Shown here: positions 1-8,643 of the stretch, one piece after another | How the letters are laid out: each line of letters opens with the position of its first letter | Position numbering within the stretch: position 1 is the stretch's first letter | DNA from: QKTW01 sp052161885 | Lineage (GTDB): Bacteria > Bacteroidota > Bacteroidia > Chitinophagales > Chitinophagaceae | Length of the DNA: 64,000 bases | Assembly: GCA_052161885.1 (NCBI GenBank) | Contig: CP197396.1 | Location: 4,092,001-4,156,000, forward strand | Reading direction: 5' to 3' | Notes under the pieces: model-generated | Told to the model about the DNA's origin: nothing | What the model saw: only the letters and a program-made list of their open reading frames with translations | Database searches by the model: none | Program-made: the position numbers and the translations under genes

Positions 1-800
1 CGCTGGCACAATGCATCAGCGGTGAAAAAGGCGGGGAGCATGTAGTTTTTAAACGCATACAGTTTACGCCGGACCTGCTGCCGATGGACCTGATAGGCAC
101 GCATATCTTTGACGATGTCAATAAAGAATTTGTATTTAAGAAAGGCCCGTTGTTCTGTAATGTGCTGCTGGCCGATGAAATAAACCGTGCTTCTCCCAAA
201 GTGCAGAGTGCGCTGCTGGAATCTATGGCCGAGCACCAGATCACTGCCGGTGATGTAACGCTGAAGCTGGAAAAGCTGTTTTTTACCATTGCCACACAAA
301 ACCCCGTGGAAATGGAGGGCACCTACCCGCTGCCCGCAGCCCAGCTTGATCGTTTCTTCATGAAGATCTATTTCGGTTATGTAGACGAGCAAACCGAGCT
401 GAATATTTATCGTGAATATGCTCATATTGCACAGAATCTTACCAGTCTGCAGCAGGTGGTAAGCATGCAGGATATACTGGATCTGCAGCAGCAGGCTGAA
501 CAGGTGTTTCTGCACGACGAAATAATACATGCCGTAAGCAACATCGTGCGCGGCACGCGCGCACATGCAGACATCAGCCTGGGTGCTTCTACACGAAGCG
601 GTATTGCGTTTCTTAAATGTCTCCGTGCTTATGCTATGGTAAAAGGGCGCACTTTTGTAATAGAAGATGATGTGCGCGATATTGCCCACGCCGTGCTGGA
701 CCACCGCCTGCTGTACCGCAATAAGGAAGGGAAGCAGAAGGCCCTGGAAAGCATCATCAGCAAGGAGGCAGAACGATTGGCAAAGCTGAAATTGTATTAA
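1..800 (+). CDS. MoxR-family AAA+ ATPase, 5'-truncated by window edge
   Basis: The reading frame is open from position 3, so the gene begins before the window. The visible part holds the AAA+ core after Walker A: Walker B (LLADEINRAS), sensor 1 (ATQNP), the LDRF arginine-finger region and the helical lid ending in VLDHRLLYRNKEGK. This pattern is diagnostic of MoxR ATPases, which act as chaperones for metal-dependent or membrane-anchored partners, often beside VWA-domain and DUF58 proteins. Walker A and the real start lie upstream. In many Bacteroidota MoxR is followed by DUF58/VWA genes, but here the next gene on this strand is an unrelated TPR-like secreted protein. An internal ATG at position 84 is not the true start, because the family sequence KRIQFTPDLLP lies directly before it. 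Confidence 0.93.
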   Translation, partial: LAQCISGEKGGEHVVFKRIQFTPDLLPMDLIGTHIFDDVNKEFVFKKGPLFCNVLLADEINRASPKVQSALLESMAEHQITAGDVTLKLEKLFFTIATQNPVEMEGTYPLPAAQLDRFFMKIYFGYVDEQTELNIYREYAHIAQNLTSLQQVVSMQDILDLQQQAEQVFLHDEIIHAVSNIVRGTRAHADISLGASTRSGIAFLKCLRAYAMVKGRTFVIEDDVRDIAHAVLDHRLLYRNKEGKQKALESIISKEAERLAKLKLY

Positions 801-829
801 TTGAAAAATAGCTTAACAAAGTAATAAAA

Positions 830-850
830 GTACAAGAGTGCGACGCAACG
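830..850 (+). repeat. 21-nt dispersed repeat, copy 1
   Basis: These 21 bases (core GAGTGCGACGCAACG) recur exactly, in inverted orientation, at 45334-45354. Here the repeat ends one base before the ATG of the next gene. The other copy lies in the intergenic repeat region. Confidence 0.8.
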
Positions 851-2953
851 ATGCTGTATAGAAAGACAAAAGCCCATAACATAAAACAACAACGGAAACA
901 TATAGTGCCGGTTTCATTCGCATGGAACAGGTTGTTTTGCATGCTTGCGATACTTATTATTTACTCCGGTGCATCGGCTCAGATACCTATTACTACACCG
1001 CAACCTGTATCTCCCAAAGCTGCAAAACGCTATGAGATAGACGCCAAGCGTATGGGTGTGGCTGTTACCAGTGAGGATGCATTGCCGCGCTCGCGCGAGT
1101 TCCTGCGTGTGGACAGTACCTATTATGTGGGCTGGCTGTATGAGGGGGCTTATAAAATGAACCATGCGGCCGATTATATCGGGTATAAAAATGCTTCAGT
1201 TCCATTGGCGCGCGCACTTGGTTTGATAGAAAGAGATTTCCATAAAGAGCTGTCTACGCACAGCGGAGAGCTGGTGACATTTTATCCGGTTTTCCGCTAC
1301 CAGGTAGATTATACAATGACCGCCTACTTCCTGCTGCAGTGCTATATGAATATGGACGATGCGGAACAGTCTAATAAATTGCTGCGCCGCGTATTGAAAT
1401 GGAACCTGCAACGTGACCTGTACCTGGATGTTTATAACTACCTCGCCTGGAATGTGCATCGCAACCGTTTTTACACCAGCAGCAAATATTCTTTCCTGAA
1501 AAACAGCATCGATGAAAATGAGGCACTGGCCAACCGTTATCTTGATTCCGGGCTACGCCGTATAAGCCGGAATATGGCACTCAATGCGCATATCTTTCCG
1601 CCGGGGTATGAAAAGCCCGATAAGCTTGCTGTTTATCATTACAAGTGTATCCTGTACAGCTACAATTTCAATATAGACTCTGCCAGTTATTACTTTAACC
1701 AGATGCGCAACAGCAGCGTCTTCCCGCATAACAACTATGCGACCTTCCGTATGATCTGCGGCGATTTCCGGGATGCCGAAAAGGAATACACAGAAGCATC
1801 GGCACAGGAAGGCGGCGATAAGCGGCTGAAGGAATATATCTATTACTCTGCCATTCTGGATCTCTATAAGGGCGAGCCCAAAGCAGGCATTGAGCTGTTG
1901 AAAGAAATGATCAAGGCGAATGGCTCTACGCCTGGCTTTGGCTGGTACAATATTGGTCTGGCGAGGGCCATGTATTATGATGGGCAGATAGAGGAAAGCA
2001 AAAAATATATTGATAAGGCTGCGACCTTTAAAGAATTGCACATAGGCACTACGCTGGGACAGAGCCACTACGACTTCAGTGTGCAACTGAACAAACTGAT
2101 GAACAAGGAAGCTGAATTTGAAATGCAGCGCTTTGAACATGCCAACTGGTGGTATAATCCTTCTGTAATGGGCAGGATGGCGCAGCTTACCGCAGAAAAA
2201 TACCTGCAGCAATTCCTGATCATAAACCAGTTTGCACAAAACCCCGAGCGCGATCGTGTGATCTATAAATTATTCTCAACAGAAAGTACGGTGACGTGGG
2301 ACGAGATCTGGTACCTGATCCGTGACTTCAGTACAGGTTTTTTCCTGGACAAGTTTCAGAAAACAGAAAATACTGACAACCGTAAATACATCCGCAAGTA
2401 CTTCCAACTTTTTATTGCCCGCTTGTATATGAAGCAGGGCGATTATAAAAAAGCGCGCCAGTTGCTGGATGAATTGCTGCGCCAGCCGGATACAGATCTT
2501 GACTACGAGAAACTGTACATGGCACGAGCATTTGAAGCGGAAGCGACCTGCGCAAAGGAACTTGATAATGATGCAGCTGCACAGGATTATCTCTACCGTA
2601 TGTACCAGGTATATCCGCAGCTGGTGCCTTTCTGCGGGCAAAAAATGCGCATGTCATTGCGTGTTACCGGCAACACAGATAAAGACGATAATGCTATAAT
2701 TTCAAAATTAAAAGACTGCAATATCAGTTGGACGGAAAGTGCGGGTGCTTCTATTCCGGAGGCTATTGTCCTGTTTGAACGTAAAGGAAAGACAAAAGTT
2801 ATCAGCTATTCTGTAACTGGCAGCGATGGTAAACCGATTGTACCACGCAGATCATTCTCCTGGCAAAAGGCAGATGAAGCAGGTACACAGCTTGCTTACC
2901 GTTTATTTGGTATCGGTGGCGAGGAGCCAGCAAAAGAAGAACCACAGCAGTAA
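851..2953 (+). CDS. Secreted TPR-like protein of unknown function
   Basis: The 700-aa protein has a basic N-terminus, a hydrophobic stretch at about residues 28-42 and an ASAQ-like cleavage site, so it should be exported. The body is nearly all alpha-helical. Paired-helix segments resemble degenerate tetratricopeptide repeats, for example around residues 300-400 (GDFRDAEKEYTEA, GWYNIGLARAMYYDGQIEESKKYIDKA) and again near 540-590 (RLYMKQGDYKKARQLLDELL). TPR scaffolds usually mediate protein-protein contacts; no catalytic motif was recognised. Start is uncertain: this ATG directly follows a dispersed 21-nt repeat, and the Met at residue 31 would give a shorter signal peptide. The gene lies 50 nt after the MoxR ATPase and may be co-transcribed with it. 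Function unknown. Confidence 0.8.
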   Translation: MLYRKTKAHNIKQQRKHIVPVSFAWNRLFCMLAILIIYSGASAQIPITTPQPVSPKAAKRYEIDAKRMGVAVTSEDALPRSREFLRVDSTYYVGWLYEGAYKMNHAADYIGYKNASVPLARALGLIERDFHKELSTHSGELVTFYPVFRYQVDYTMTAYFLLQCYMNMDDAEQSNKLLRRVLKWNLQRDLYLDVYNYLAWNVHRNRFYTSSKYSFLKNSIDENEALANRYLDSGLRRISRNMALNAHIFPPGYEKPDKLAVYHYKCILYSYNFNIDSASYYFNQMRNSSVFPHNNYATFRMICGDFRDAEKEYTEASAQEGGDKRLKEYIYYSAILDLYKGEPKAGIELLKEMIKANGSTPGFGWYNIGLARAMYYDGQIEESKKYIDKAATFKELHIGTTLGQSHYDFSVQLNKLMNKEAEFEMQRFEHANWWYNPSVMGRMAQLTAEKYLQQFLIINQFAQNPERDRVIYKLFSTESTVTWDEIWYLIRDFSTGFFLDKFQKTENTDNRKYIRKYFQLFIARLYMKQGDYKKARQLLDELLRQPDTDLDYEKLYMARAFEAEATCAKELDNDAAAQDYLYRMYQVYPQLVPFCGQKMRMSLRVTGNTDKDDNAIISKLKDCNISWTESAGASIPEAIVLFERKGKTKVISYSVTGSDGKPIVPRRSFSWQKADEAGTQLAYRLFGIGGEEPAKEEPQQ

Positions 2954-2971
2954 AAATACCGGTAAATCTTA

Positions 2972-3028
2972 AGCTCCAGATTCCAGGCCCCCAAACCCAC
3001 ATCTCAAGTTTCAAGTCTCAAATCTTAA
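2972..3028. repeat. Degenerate 7-nt tandem repeat
   Basis: About eight imperfect heptamers lie between two genes, the clearest being four units at 3001-3028 of the form nTCTCAA/nTTTCAA. The same heptamer family, in inverted orientation, occurs at 63961-63988. Confidence 0.7.
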
Positions 3029-3111
3029 CCTTCGGACACTTGTTCCTTTGGTGTATTACAATTAATTTTATTGTACTGCATTATTGCTTTCACTCAACCG
3101 GCTTTGTTACC

Positions 3112-3858
3112 ATGTTCATTGCATCTTTGTACAATCTCAAAGGAGGTGTGGGTAAAACCGCATCCTGTGTCAATTTTGCCTATATGGCTGCAACAGATGG
3201 TTTCCGGACACTTTTATGGGACCTCGATCCGCAGGGAGCGTCCAGCTTTTACTACAATGCACAATCTAAAGCCCGCACCAGCGCCAGGAAAATAGTGGAG
3301 CATGAAATAGCGCTTGAGGATGCGATATTAAAAACTGAATATGACCACCTCGATATTATTCCAGCCGATCTTTCTGCCCGGAAACTCGATATAGTGCTCG
3401 AAGACCAGCATGCCGGCAAAAAGCAAAAGCATCTGCGCAACCTGCTCAAAACAGTACAGGACCAATATGATTTTGTGTTTATTGATTGCCCGCCGGGGTT
3501 TTCTGTACTGGCAGATAACATCTTTGTAGCCTCCGATGCAGTATTGATGCCGGTTATCCCTACTACGCTTTCGTTGCGTACCTATGATCTTGTAAAGGCG
3601 CATTTTGAAGATAAGGATCTTGAGTTGGGGAAGCTGATGTGCTTTTTCACGATGGTAGACAGCCGCAAGAACCTGCATAACGAGATCATGCAGGACCTTT
3701 TAAAAGACAGACGTTTTTTCCTGTACTACATTCCTTATCTCTCCGATATTGAGAAAATGGGCGTACATCATGCTCCCGTAGAGGTTTTTGCGAAGAACAG
3801 TTACGCAGCTATTTGCTACCGGGCTTTGTGGAATGAAATAAAAGAGGGTGTGCTTTGA
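3112..3858 (+). CDS. Orphan ParA/Soj-family ATPase
   Basis: A 248-aa protein opens MFIASLYNLKGGVGKTASC, the deviant Walker A motif (KGGVGKT, residues 10-16) of ParA/MinD ATPases. Walker A' (LLWDLDPQGASS) and Walker B (DFVFIDCPPGFSVL) follow. ParA proteins form ATP-dependent dimers that bind DNA or a surface and move plasmids, chromosomes or protein complexes. An upstream in-frame ATG at 3040 would add 24 hydrophobic residues before the P-loop, so the start at 3112 is preferred. No parB-like gene or obvious parS cluster adjoins it. The neighbours are a TPR-like protein and a convergent protease. The partner is therefore unknown, and it may position something other than the chromosome. Confidence 0.88.
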   Translation: MFIASLYNLKGGVGKTASCVNFAYMAATDGFRTLLWDLDPQGASSFYYNAQSKARTSARKIVEHEIALEDAILKTEYDHLDIIPADLSARKLDIVLEDQHAGKKQKHLRNLLKTVQDQYDFVFIDCPPGFSVLADNIFVASDAVLMPVIPTTLSLRTYDLVKAHFEDKDLELGKLMCFFTMVDSRKNLHNEIMQDLLKDRRFFLYYIPYLSDIEKMGVHHAPVEVFAKNSYAAICYRALWNEIKEGVL

Positions 3859-3879
3859 TAACTACTACGTTGAAACAAT

Positions 3880-3912
3880 AAAAAACGCAGCAAATATTTG
3901 CTGCGTTTTTTT
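3880..3912. terminator. Bidirectional intrinsic terminator
   Basis: A perfect palindrome centred on CGCAGCAAATATTTGCTGCG, flanked by A6 and T7 runs, lies between the convergent ParA and HtrA-like genes. It can end transcription from both sides. Confidence 0.9.
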
Positions 3913-3949
3913 ATTACTTATATTTTCAAAACCAGGTAATGTCGGTGTG

Positions 3950-3977
3950 TTTCACATTTGACATTTCACGTTTTACG
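3950..3977. repeat. Degenerate 7-nt tandem repeat
   Basis: Four heptamers of the form TTTnACR repeat in exact 7-nt register just downstream of the protease stop codon. Confidence 0.7.
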
Positions 3978-3981
3978 GTTA

Positions 3982-5379
3982 TTAGTCTTTGCTGTCTTTC
4001 AACGTAATGTTCAGCGCATGCAAAGCTTCATTGATAGGTATTGCAAAGCCGAGACCTTCTACGCCGCTGCCTTTCAGTTTTGCAGTAACGATACCTACTA
4101 CAGCCCCGTTTTTGTTGATCAGCGCACCACCGCTGTTACCCGGATTGATGCTCACATCTGTCTGTACATATTTCTGATTGTCAAACTCACGCATACCGCT
4201 AACGATTCCTTTGGTTACACTTTGCTTCAGTTTTACGTCAGCTGGTGTACCTATTGCAATGACATCTGTACCTACCCTGAGGGCCGTTGTTGTAGTATCT
4301 ACGGGCAGCGGGGCAAAGCCTTCTGCACCAAGTTTAAGCAAAGCCACATCTTTTGCTTTGTTTTTGGAAACAACAGTAGCACTGAGCTTTAAGCCGTTAT
4401 TGAAGGTAACTTCATATTTGCCGCTGTCTGCAATTACATGATAATTGGTAAGCAGGTAGCCATCTTCGCTGATGATAAATCCACTGCCATATCCTGACGG
4501 TGTTTTGATCGTTACAGCAGATTTGATAGAGCTTTCTATCATGCTGCTGTAATCTGAGTAATGAGGCTTGGGTGCAGAGGAAAACGTATAGTTCCCTGTA
4601 GCTCCGTCCTGGTCGCTGTTGCCGTCATTGCACAGTTTTACAAAATCCACATCTGAGATAAGCCCCCACAGCGCGTCTTTTGTAGCAAGGCGGAAAGCCT
4701 CGTCTTCTTTTATCGGCTTGCCGTTATCTGTATATCCTGCAGAGGTAAAACGATACAGTATTTTTTCCTCAGACATATCGTATACATCCCAGCGAACAAC
4801 AATAGCTGTTTTATAGCCTTTGGTGCCACGTCCGTTTGCACTGTAGTAAAGAATGTTTCCTACGATGCCCAGCTCGGGGTCAAAGGATTTTGCCTTTCCG
4901 TTACCCAGTGTTTCATCATCATCGTATGCGCTGAACCCTTCTTTAATCAGCTTGGCATTTATGTTTGAAGCAGACTGTTTGCTTTCGCCTATAAAAGTCA
5001 GTGCGGTTTCCATCATGGTTACACCGTCTTTCACCACATAAGTCATCATACCTGGCTTGTCGCGTTTATCTATAAATTTGATAAAGGCAACTTTCTTCTG
5101 GTCTTTTGAATGTTCCGGGTGTGTTTTTGTTTTGAGTGTGAGCGTATAGTTTTCGCTGTTTTTTTTGGCAATTGTGGCAATTTTTTCGCCACCAGTGATC
5201 AGGCCGTCACCATATGCAAGGACCCAGCCTTCGTCATTGCTATTTACCGCGATAGGCTCTGCAGAGACTTTACTGCCATATACCATAACACCATTTGAGG
5301 TGATATTGATTTTCTGGGCAAATAAAGAAGAGGCATTGAGAAAAAGGATAGAGGCTATGGCCAGTGCCTTTAATTTCAT
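3982..5379 (-). CDS. HtrA/DegP-like trypsin-type serine protease without PDZ domain
   Basis: The 465-aa protein has a clear signal peptide (residues 1-21, ending LFAQ), so it acts in the periplasm or outside. Residues 285-460 form a trypsin-like S1C domain with the catalytic triad visible: H314 in LLTNYHVIAD, D344 in KDVALLK and S416 in NPGNSGGAL. HtrA proteases remove or refold damaged envelope proteins. Two features are unusual. There is no PDZ domain after the protease domain, and about 260 residues of unrecognised sequence precede it, rich in short beta-type segments and Thr/Lys. That part may be a substrate- or stress-sensing domain. The gene is monocistronic, convergent with the ParA gene across a shared terminator. 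Confidence 0.9.
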   Translation of the reverse strand: MKLKALAIASILFLNASSLFAQKINITSNGVMVYGSKVSAEPIAVNSNDEGWVLAYGDGLITGGEKIATIAKKNSENYTLTLKTKTHPEHSKDQKKVAFIKFIDKRDKPGMMTYVVKDGVTMMETALTFIGESKQSASNINAKLIKEGFSAYDDDETLGNGKAKSFDPELGIVGNILYYSANGRGTKGYKTAIVVRWDVYDMSEEKILYRFTSAGYTDNGKPIKEDEAFRLATKDALWGLISDVDFVKLCNDGNSDQDGATGNYTFSSAPKPHYSDYSSMIESSIKSAVTIKTPSGYGSGFIISEDGYLLTNYHVIADSGKYEVTFNNGLKLSATVVSKNKAKDVALLKLGAEGFAPLPVDTTTTALRVGTDVIAIGTPADVKLKQSVTKGIVSGMREFDNQKYVQTDVSINPGNSGGALINKNGAVVGIVTAKLKGSGVEGLGFAIPINEALHALNITLKDSKD

Positions 5380-5518
5380 AAGGTTAATATTTAGGGTTGT
5401 AAAAATAATAATTCTATTTATTGGTAGTTTGTTTAAACAGCAAATATTACATACCGTTATTAAACACTTCTATTGGTGCTTTTAAGACGTTTACCCGCAA
5501 AAGAATATAGAAAACGGA

Positions 5519-6079
5519 CTACACCCGCGCTCTCCAGGGCAGTTCCGGCGCATTATTGATATGCCCGATGTACCGCGCCAGCACAAAAAGAAAATCAGAA
5601 AGACGGTTCAGGTATTTAATGATCAGTTCAGGTACTACTTCTTCCTGAGCAACCATACCCACGCACAGCCGCTCTGCCCTGCGGCATACACAACGCGCCA
5701 CATGACAGGTAGACGCCGCAAGATTTCCGCCGGGAATGATAAACGAACGCATCTCGGGAAGCACTTCATTCATCTTGTCTATACGTTCTTCCAGCCACTG
5801 CACATCTGAATCGTGCAGGTCGGGGAGTTTCATTTTCACTTCTTTGTCCGGGTTGGTGGCCAGTACGGCACCCAGTGTAAAAAGCCGGTCCTGGATTTCG
5901 CGCAGCCACTCGTCTATCTCTTTATTGGCGCACATATCATTTACCATGCCCAGGTAAGAGTTCAGCTCATCTACAGTTCCGTAGCTTTCTATGCGAATAT
6001 GATTTTTGGGCACGCGCACACCGCCAATGAGGCTGGTAGCACCTTTATCGCCCGTTTTGGTATATATCTTAAATGACAT
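5519..6079 (-). CDS. Cob(I)alamin adenosyltransferase, PduO type
   Basis: This 186-aa protein transfers the adenosyl group of ATP to cob(I)alamin, making coenzyme B12 for enzymes such as methylmalonyl-CoA mutase. The N-terminal ATP loop TKTGDKGATSLIGG (residues 7-20), the GTVDELNSYLG segment and the helix ARCVCRRAERL are the PduO-family hallmarks, and the length fits. It lies 20 nt downstream of an ABC ATPase gene on the same strand and is probably co-transcribed. No cobalamin riboswitch or other B12 genes were seen nearby, so it probably serves salvage rather than synthesis. Confidence 0.95.
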   Translation of the reverse strand: MSFKIYTKTGDKGATSLIGGVRVPKNHIRIESYGTVDELNSYLGMVNDMCANKEIDEWLREIQDRLFTLGAVLATNPDKEVKMKLPDLHDSDVQWLEERIDKMNEVLPEMRSFIIPGGNLAASTCHVARCVCRRAERLCVGMVAQEEVVPELIIKYLNRLSDFLFVLARYIGHINNAPELPWRARV

Positions 6080-6099
6080 GATGATGTTCTTTTTTATTC

Positions 6100-6822
6100 T
6101 TAGCCGGCTACGGAAGGTATCACCGGTTTTATAGGATCCAGGTTTTTACGGTCTGTTTCCACTACGCCGTCGCGCACACGTACGATGCGGTGCGTATGAT
6201 TGGCAATATCTTCCTCATGTGTTACCAGCACAACGGTGTTGCCGCTGTCGTGTATCTGGCCGAAGAGGTCCATGATCTCGATGGAAGTTTTTGTATCAAG
6301 GTTACCGGTAGGTTCATCGGCAAGTATAATAGAAGGATTATTGATGAGCGCACGGGCAATGGCCACACGCTGGCACTGACCGCCCGATAGTTCATTGGGT
6401 TTGTGATGGGCGCGGTCGCCGAGGCCTACTTTATTAAGCATATCGCGGGCACGGTCTTCTCTTTCTTTTTTACCAACGCCAGCATAGATCAATGGCACAC
6501 CTACATTTTCCCAGGCAGTAAGGCGCGGCAGCAGGTTAAACTGCTGGAACACGAAGCCTATTTCCACATTACGCACACCGGCCAGTGCATCATCGTCCAT
6601 ACGGCTTACGTCCTGCCCGTTGAGTATATACGTGCCACTGGTTGGTGTATCCAGGCAGCCGAGTATATTCATCAGTGTAGATTTGCCGGAGCCGGAAGGC
6701 CCCATCAGCGATACATATTCGTTTTTCAGTATGGTGAGATTAATGCCTTTCAGAACAGGCACTGCCTGCTTACCCATGAAATAGCTTTTCTGTATGTTTT
6801 CCAGCCGGATTACTTCTTTCAT
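6100..6822 (-). CDS. ABC transporter ATP-binding protein, MacB/LolD type
   Basis: The 240-aa ATPase carries Walker A (GPSGSGKST), a signature motif LSGGQCQR, Walker B (IILADEPTGNLD) and the switch His in VTHEE. The sequence is closest to the MacB/LolD group, which powers lipoprotein release or export through FtsX-like permeases. No permease is encoded next to it, so its partner must lie elsewhere. The start at 6822 (MKEVIRL) is preferred over 6837, which adds only MQHGI. A -7 box (TATTTTTG on the minus strand, 6857-6864) supports either. It is probably co-transcribed with the adenosyltransferase gene. Confidence 0.92.
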   Translation of the reverse strand: MKEVIRLENIQKSYFMGKQAVPVLKGINLTILKNEYVSLMGPSGSGKSTLMNILGCLDTPTSGTYILNGQDVSRMDDDALAGVRNVEIGFVFQQFNLLPRLTAWENVGVPLIYAGVGKKEREDRARDMLNKVGLGDRAHHKPNELSGGQCQRVAIARALINNPSIILADEPTGNLDTKTSIEIMDLFGQIHDSGNTVVLVTHEEDIANHTHRIVRVRDGVVETDRKNLDPIKPVIPSVAG

Positions 6823-6856
6823 TATACCATGCTGCACTTAATATGTGCTGCCCGTT

Positions 6857-6864
6857 CAAAAATA
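6857..6864 (-). promoter_or_regulatory. Bacteroidota -7 box (TATTTTTG)
   Basis: A perfect TAnnTTTG match on the minus strand, about 20-35 nt before the ABC ATPase start codons. The -33 element is not convincing. Confidence 0.5.
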
Positions 6865-6910
6865 CATATAATTTTACGGCCGTTCATCTGCCGTAGAAAA
6901 ACCTCTTTTT

Positions 6911-7729
6911 ATGATCCGCTTTCCCAATTGCAAGATAAACCTCGGCTTATATATCACCCGTCGCCGGGATGATGGCTATCACGATCTTGAAACCGTTTTT
7001 TATCCGGTGCCGGTCTGTGATGCGCTGGAAGTAGTGCCGGCGGAAAAAGCTCAGTTGCACATGACTGGTAAAGCCGTAGCTGGTGATACTACAAATAATC
7101 TTGTATGGAAAGCATACATATTATTGAAAGAGCGGTTCCCCAATAAAGTTCAGGAGCTGGACATATACCTGCACAAAGCCATACCGATGGGGGCGGGTAT
7201 GGGCGGCGGTTCTGCCGACGGCGCTTATATGCTCTCGCTGATTAACGATTACTGTAACCTTGGACTGGATAAAAAAGAATTGGCTGAAATGGCATTATTA
7301 TTAGGCAGTGATTGTCCATTTTTTATCTACAACACACCGCAATATGCCACCGGGCGTGGAGAGCAGATGGTGCCTGTGTCGCTTGATTTATCTTCGTATA
7401 GCCTGCAGTTGGTGTGCCCGGGTGTACATGTTTCCACAGCCAAAGCCTTTAGTATGATCACCCCGCAGCCGGTATCATATGATCTGAGGCAACTGGACAA
7501 ACTGCCTGTTAATGAATGGAGAGGAAAGATCAGTAATGATTTTGAAGCGCCTGTTTTTAAAGAACATCCTGAGCTGGCAGCCGTAAAAAAACAGCTGTAT
7601 GATGCCGGAGCGATCTATGCAGCTATGAGCGGTAGCGGCAGTACCGTGTTTGGTATTTTTGAAAAAGGAAAAAGGGCTGCGTTTGAAGAAAAGGGCGGAT
7701 GGGAAGTATTTTATATAGAGCAGATGTGA
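6911..7729 (+). CDS. ispE: 4-diphosphocytidyl-2-C-methyl-D-erythritol kinase
   Basis: IspE phosphorylates CDP-methylerythritol at the 2-hydroxyl in the MEP isoprenoid pathway. The 272-aa length is typical. GHMP-kinase motifs are present: the catalytic Lys8 region (NCKINLGLYI), GYHDLETVF, the ATP loop PMGAGMGGGSADGA (residues 92-105) with the catalytic Asp in LGSDCPFF, and the late GSGSTVFGIF motif. The stop codon directly abuts the stop of the convergent downstream gene. The pathway's first enzyme, Dxs, is also in this window (14222-16162), but on its own transcript. Confidence 0.97.
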   Translation: MIRFPNCKINLGLYITRRRDDGYHDLETVFYPVPVCDALEVVPAEKAQLHMTGKAVAGDTTNNLVWKAYILLKERFPNKVQELDIYLHKAIPMGAGMGGGSADGAYMLSLINDYCNLGLDKKELAEMALLLGSDCPFFIYNTPQYATGRGEQMVPVSLDLSSYSLQLVCPGVHVSTAKAFSMITPQPVSYDLRQLDKLPVNEWRGKISNDFEAPVFKEHPELAAVKKQLYDAGAIYAAMSGSGSTVFGIFEKGKRAAFEEKGGWEVFYIEQM

Positions 7730-8518
7730 TTATTTCCAGAAGATGAGCCTGCGGAAAAACGCTTCTCTTTGCACAGCTCTGCGCTGTTTCGGTGTTCGTG
7801 TACCGTCGGCATTTACTTCGACGCCATCAATGATATAATATGGCGCTCCTGTGCCCACGGAACCCAGGATAAGTTTTGTACCAGGTTCCGGTCGCCTGGT
7901 GTAATATAGGTTTATGAGATTATTTTCTTTTTTAAGATAAAGCCGTTTGGAGAAACTATTACTGTCTACTACAGCACTAAGTTCTTTTTTCAGGTATTTC
8001 CGTGAAATGTCCAATGTATAATATCCTTCTGCACCAGTAAATGTTTCTGCAACATACTGGCCTTTCCTGGTAATGTATACCCGGGCATGAGGCATCGGTT
8101 GTTGTGTGCCGGCATTGGTGACGCGCCCAAACATGGAAATGCTGTCCTGGCTGCTTTCTTTCCGGCTCCGTTTGATTACTTCATATTGAGCAGCCGGCAC
8201 TTTTGCCCGTACCGGCGTAATTGCGAAAGCTGTTAATCCAAGAGAAAGGAACGCATACAATAACCTGTAGGGAAAATGCTGCAGCTGTTGTGATGTGTGT
8301 AAAGGCCTGTTTAATTGTTCTGCTGTGAAGCGGCCGCAGATGCCATTTGTAGCCTGCTGTATGTATTGCAATATGGCCGCATCACTCATTTGTGAGAAAT
8401 CTATCACCGTTTTGCAGCAGTGATCACAAAACCTGCCCTTGTCAGCTAAGGTCATTTTATCCCAGCTTTGAGAACAAGGTTGCGGTACATCTAATATGAT
8501 CTGTTTGACGGGTTTCAT
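7730..8518 (-). CDS. Hypothetical protein with CxxC motif and carboxypeptidase-regulatory-like domain
   Basis: The 262-aa protein opens with a cysteine-bearing module (W-DKM-GRFCDHCCKTVIDFSQMSD) seen in many Bacteroidota proteins of unknown role. A single hydrophobic segment near residue 95 follows. The second half has a CarboxypepD_reg-like beta-sandwich (FGRVTNAGTQQPMPHARVYI ... GAEGYYTLDI), the domain that often precedes TonB receptors. It ends in a basic tail with a YYIIDGVEVN segment resembling a TonB plug. The topology suggests a cytoplasmic Cys module with a periplasmic sandwich. Start at 8518 (MKPVKQ) is preferred to the upstream ATG at 8539. Function is not known; a link to TonB or envelope systems is only inferred. 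Confidence 0.75.
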   Translation of the reverse strand: MKPVKQIILDVPQPCSQSWDKMTLADKGRFCDHCCKTVIDFSQMSDAAILQYIQQATNGICGRFTAEQLNRPLHTSQQLQHFPYRLLYAFLSLGLTAFAITPVRAKVPAAQYEVIKRSRKESSQDSISMFGRVTNAGTQQPMPHARVYITRKGQYVAETFTGAEGYYTLDISRKYLKKELSAVVDSNSFSKRLYLKKENNLINLYYTRRPEPGTKLILGSVGTGAPYYIIDGVEVNADGTRTPKQRRAVQREAFFRRLIFWK

Positions 8519-8586
8519 TGTATTACTAAGATAAAACAAGTCATATCAGCCGAATGTCAAAAAAACGAACGCTGTCAGCGTTACAT

Positions 8587-8621
8587 AAAAAAACTGCTGC
8601 ATGATCTTCATGCAGCAGTTT
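8587..8621 (-). terminator. Intrinsic terminator of rpmI-rplT
   Basis: A 14-bp perfect stem (AAACTGCTGCATGA at 8591-8604, pairing with 8608-8621) has a 3-nt loop and is followed on the minus strand by a T-run. Confidence 0.9.
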
Positions 8622-8643
8622 CTATATAAAAAGCAGTGTAAGC

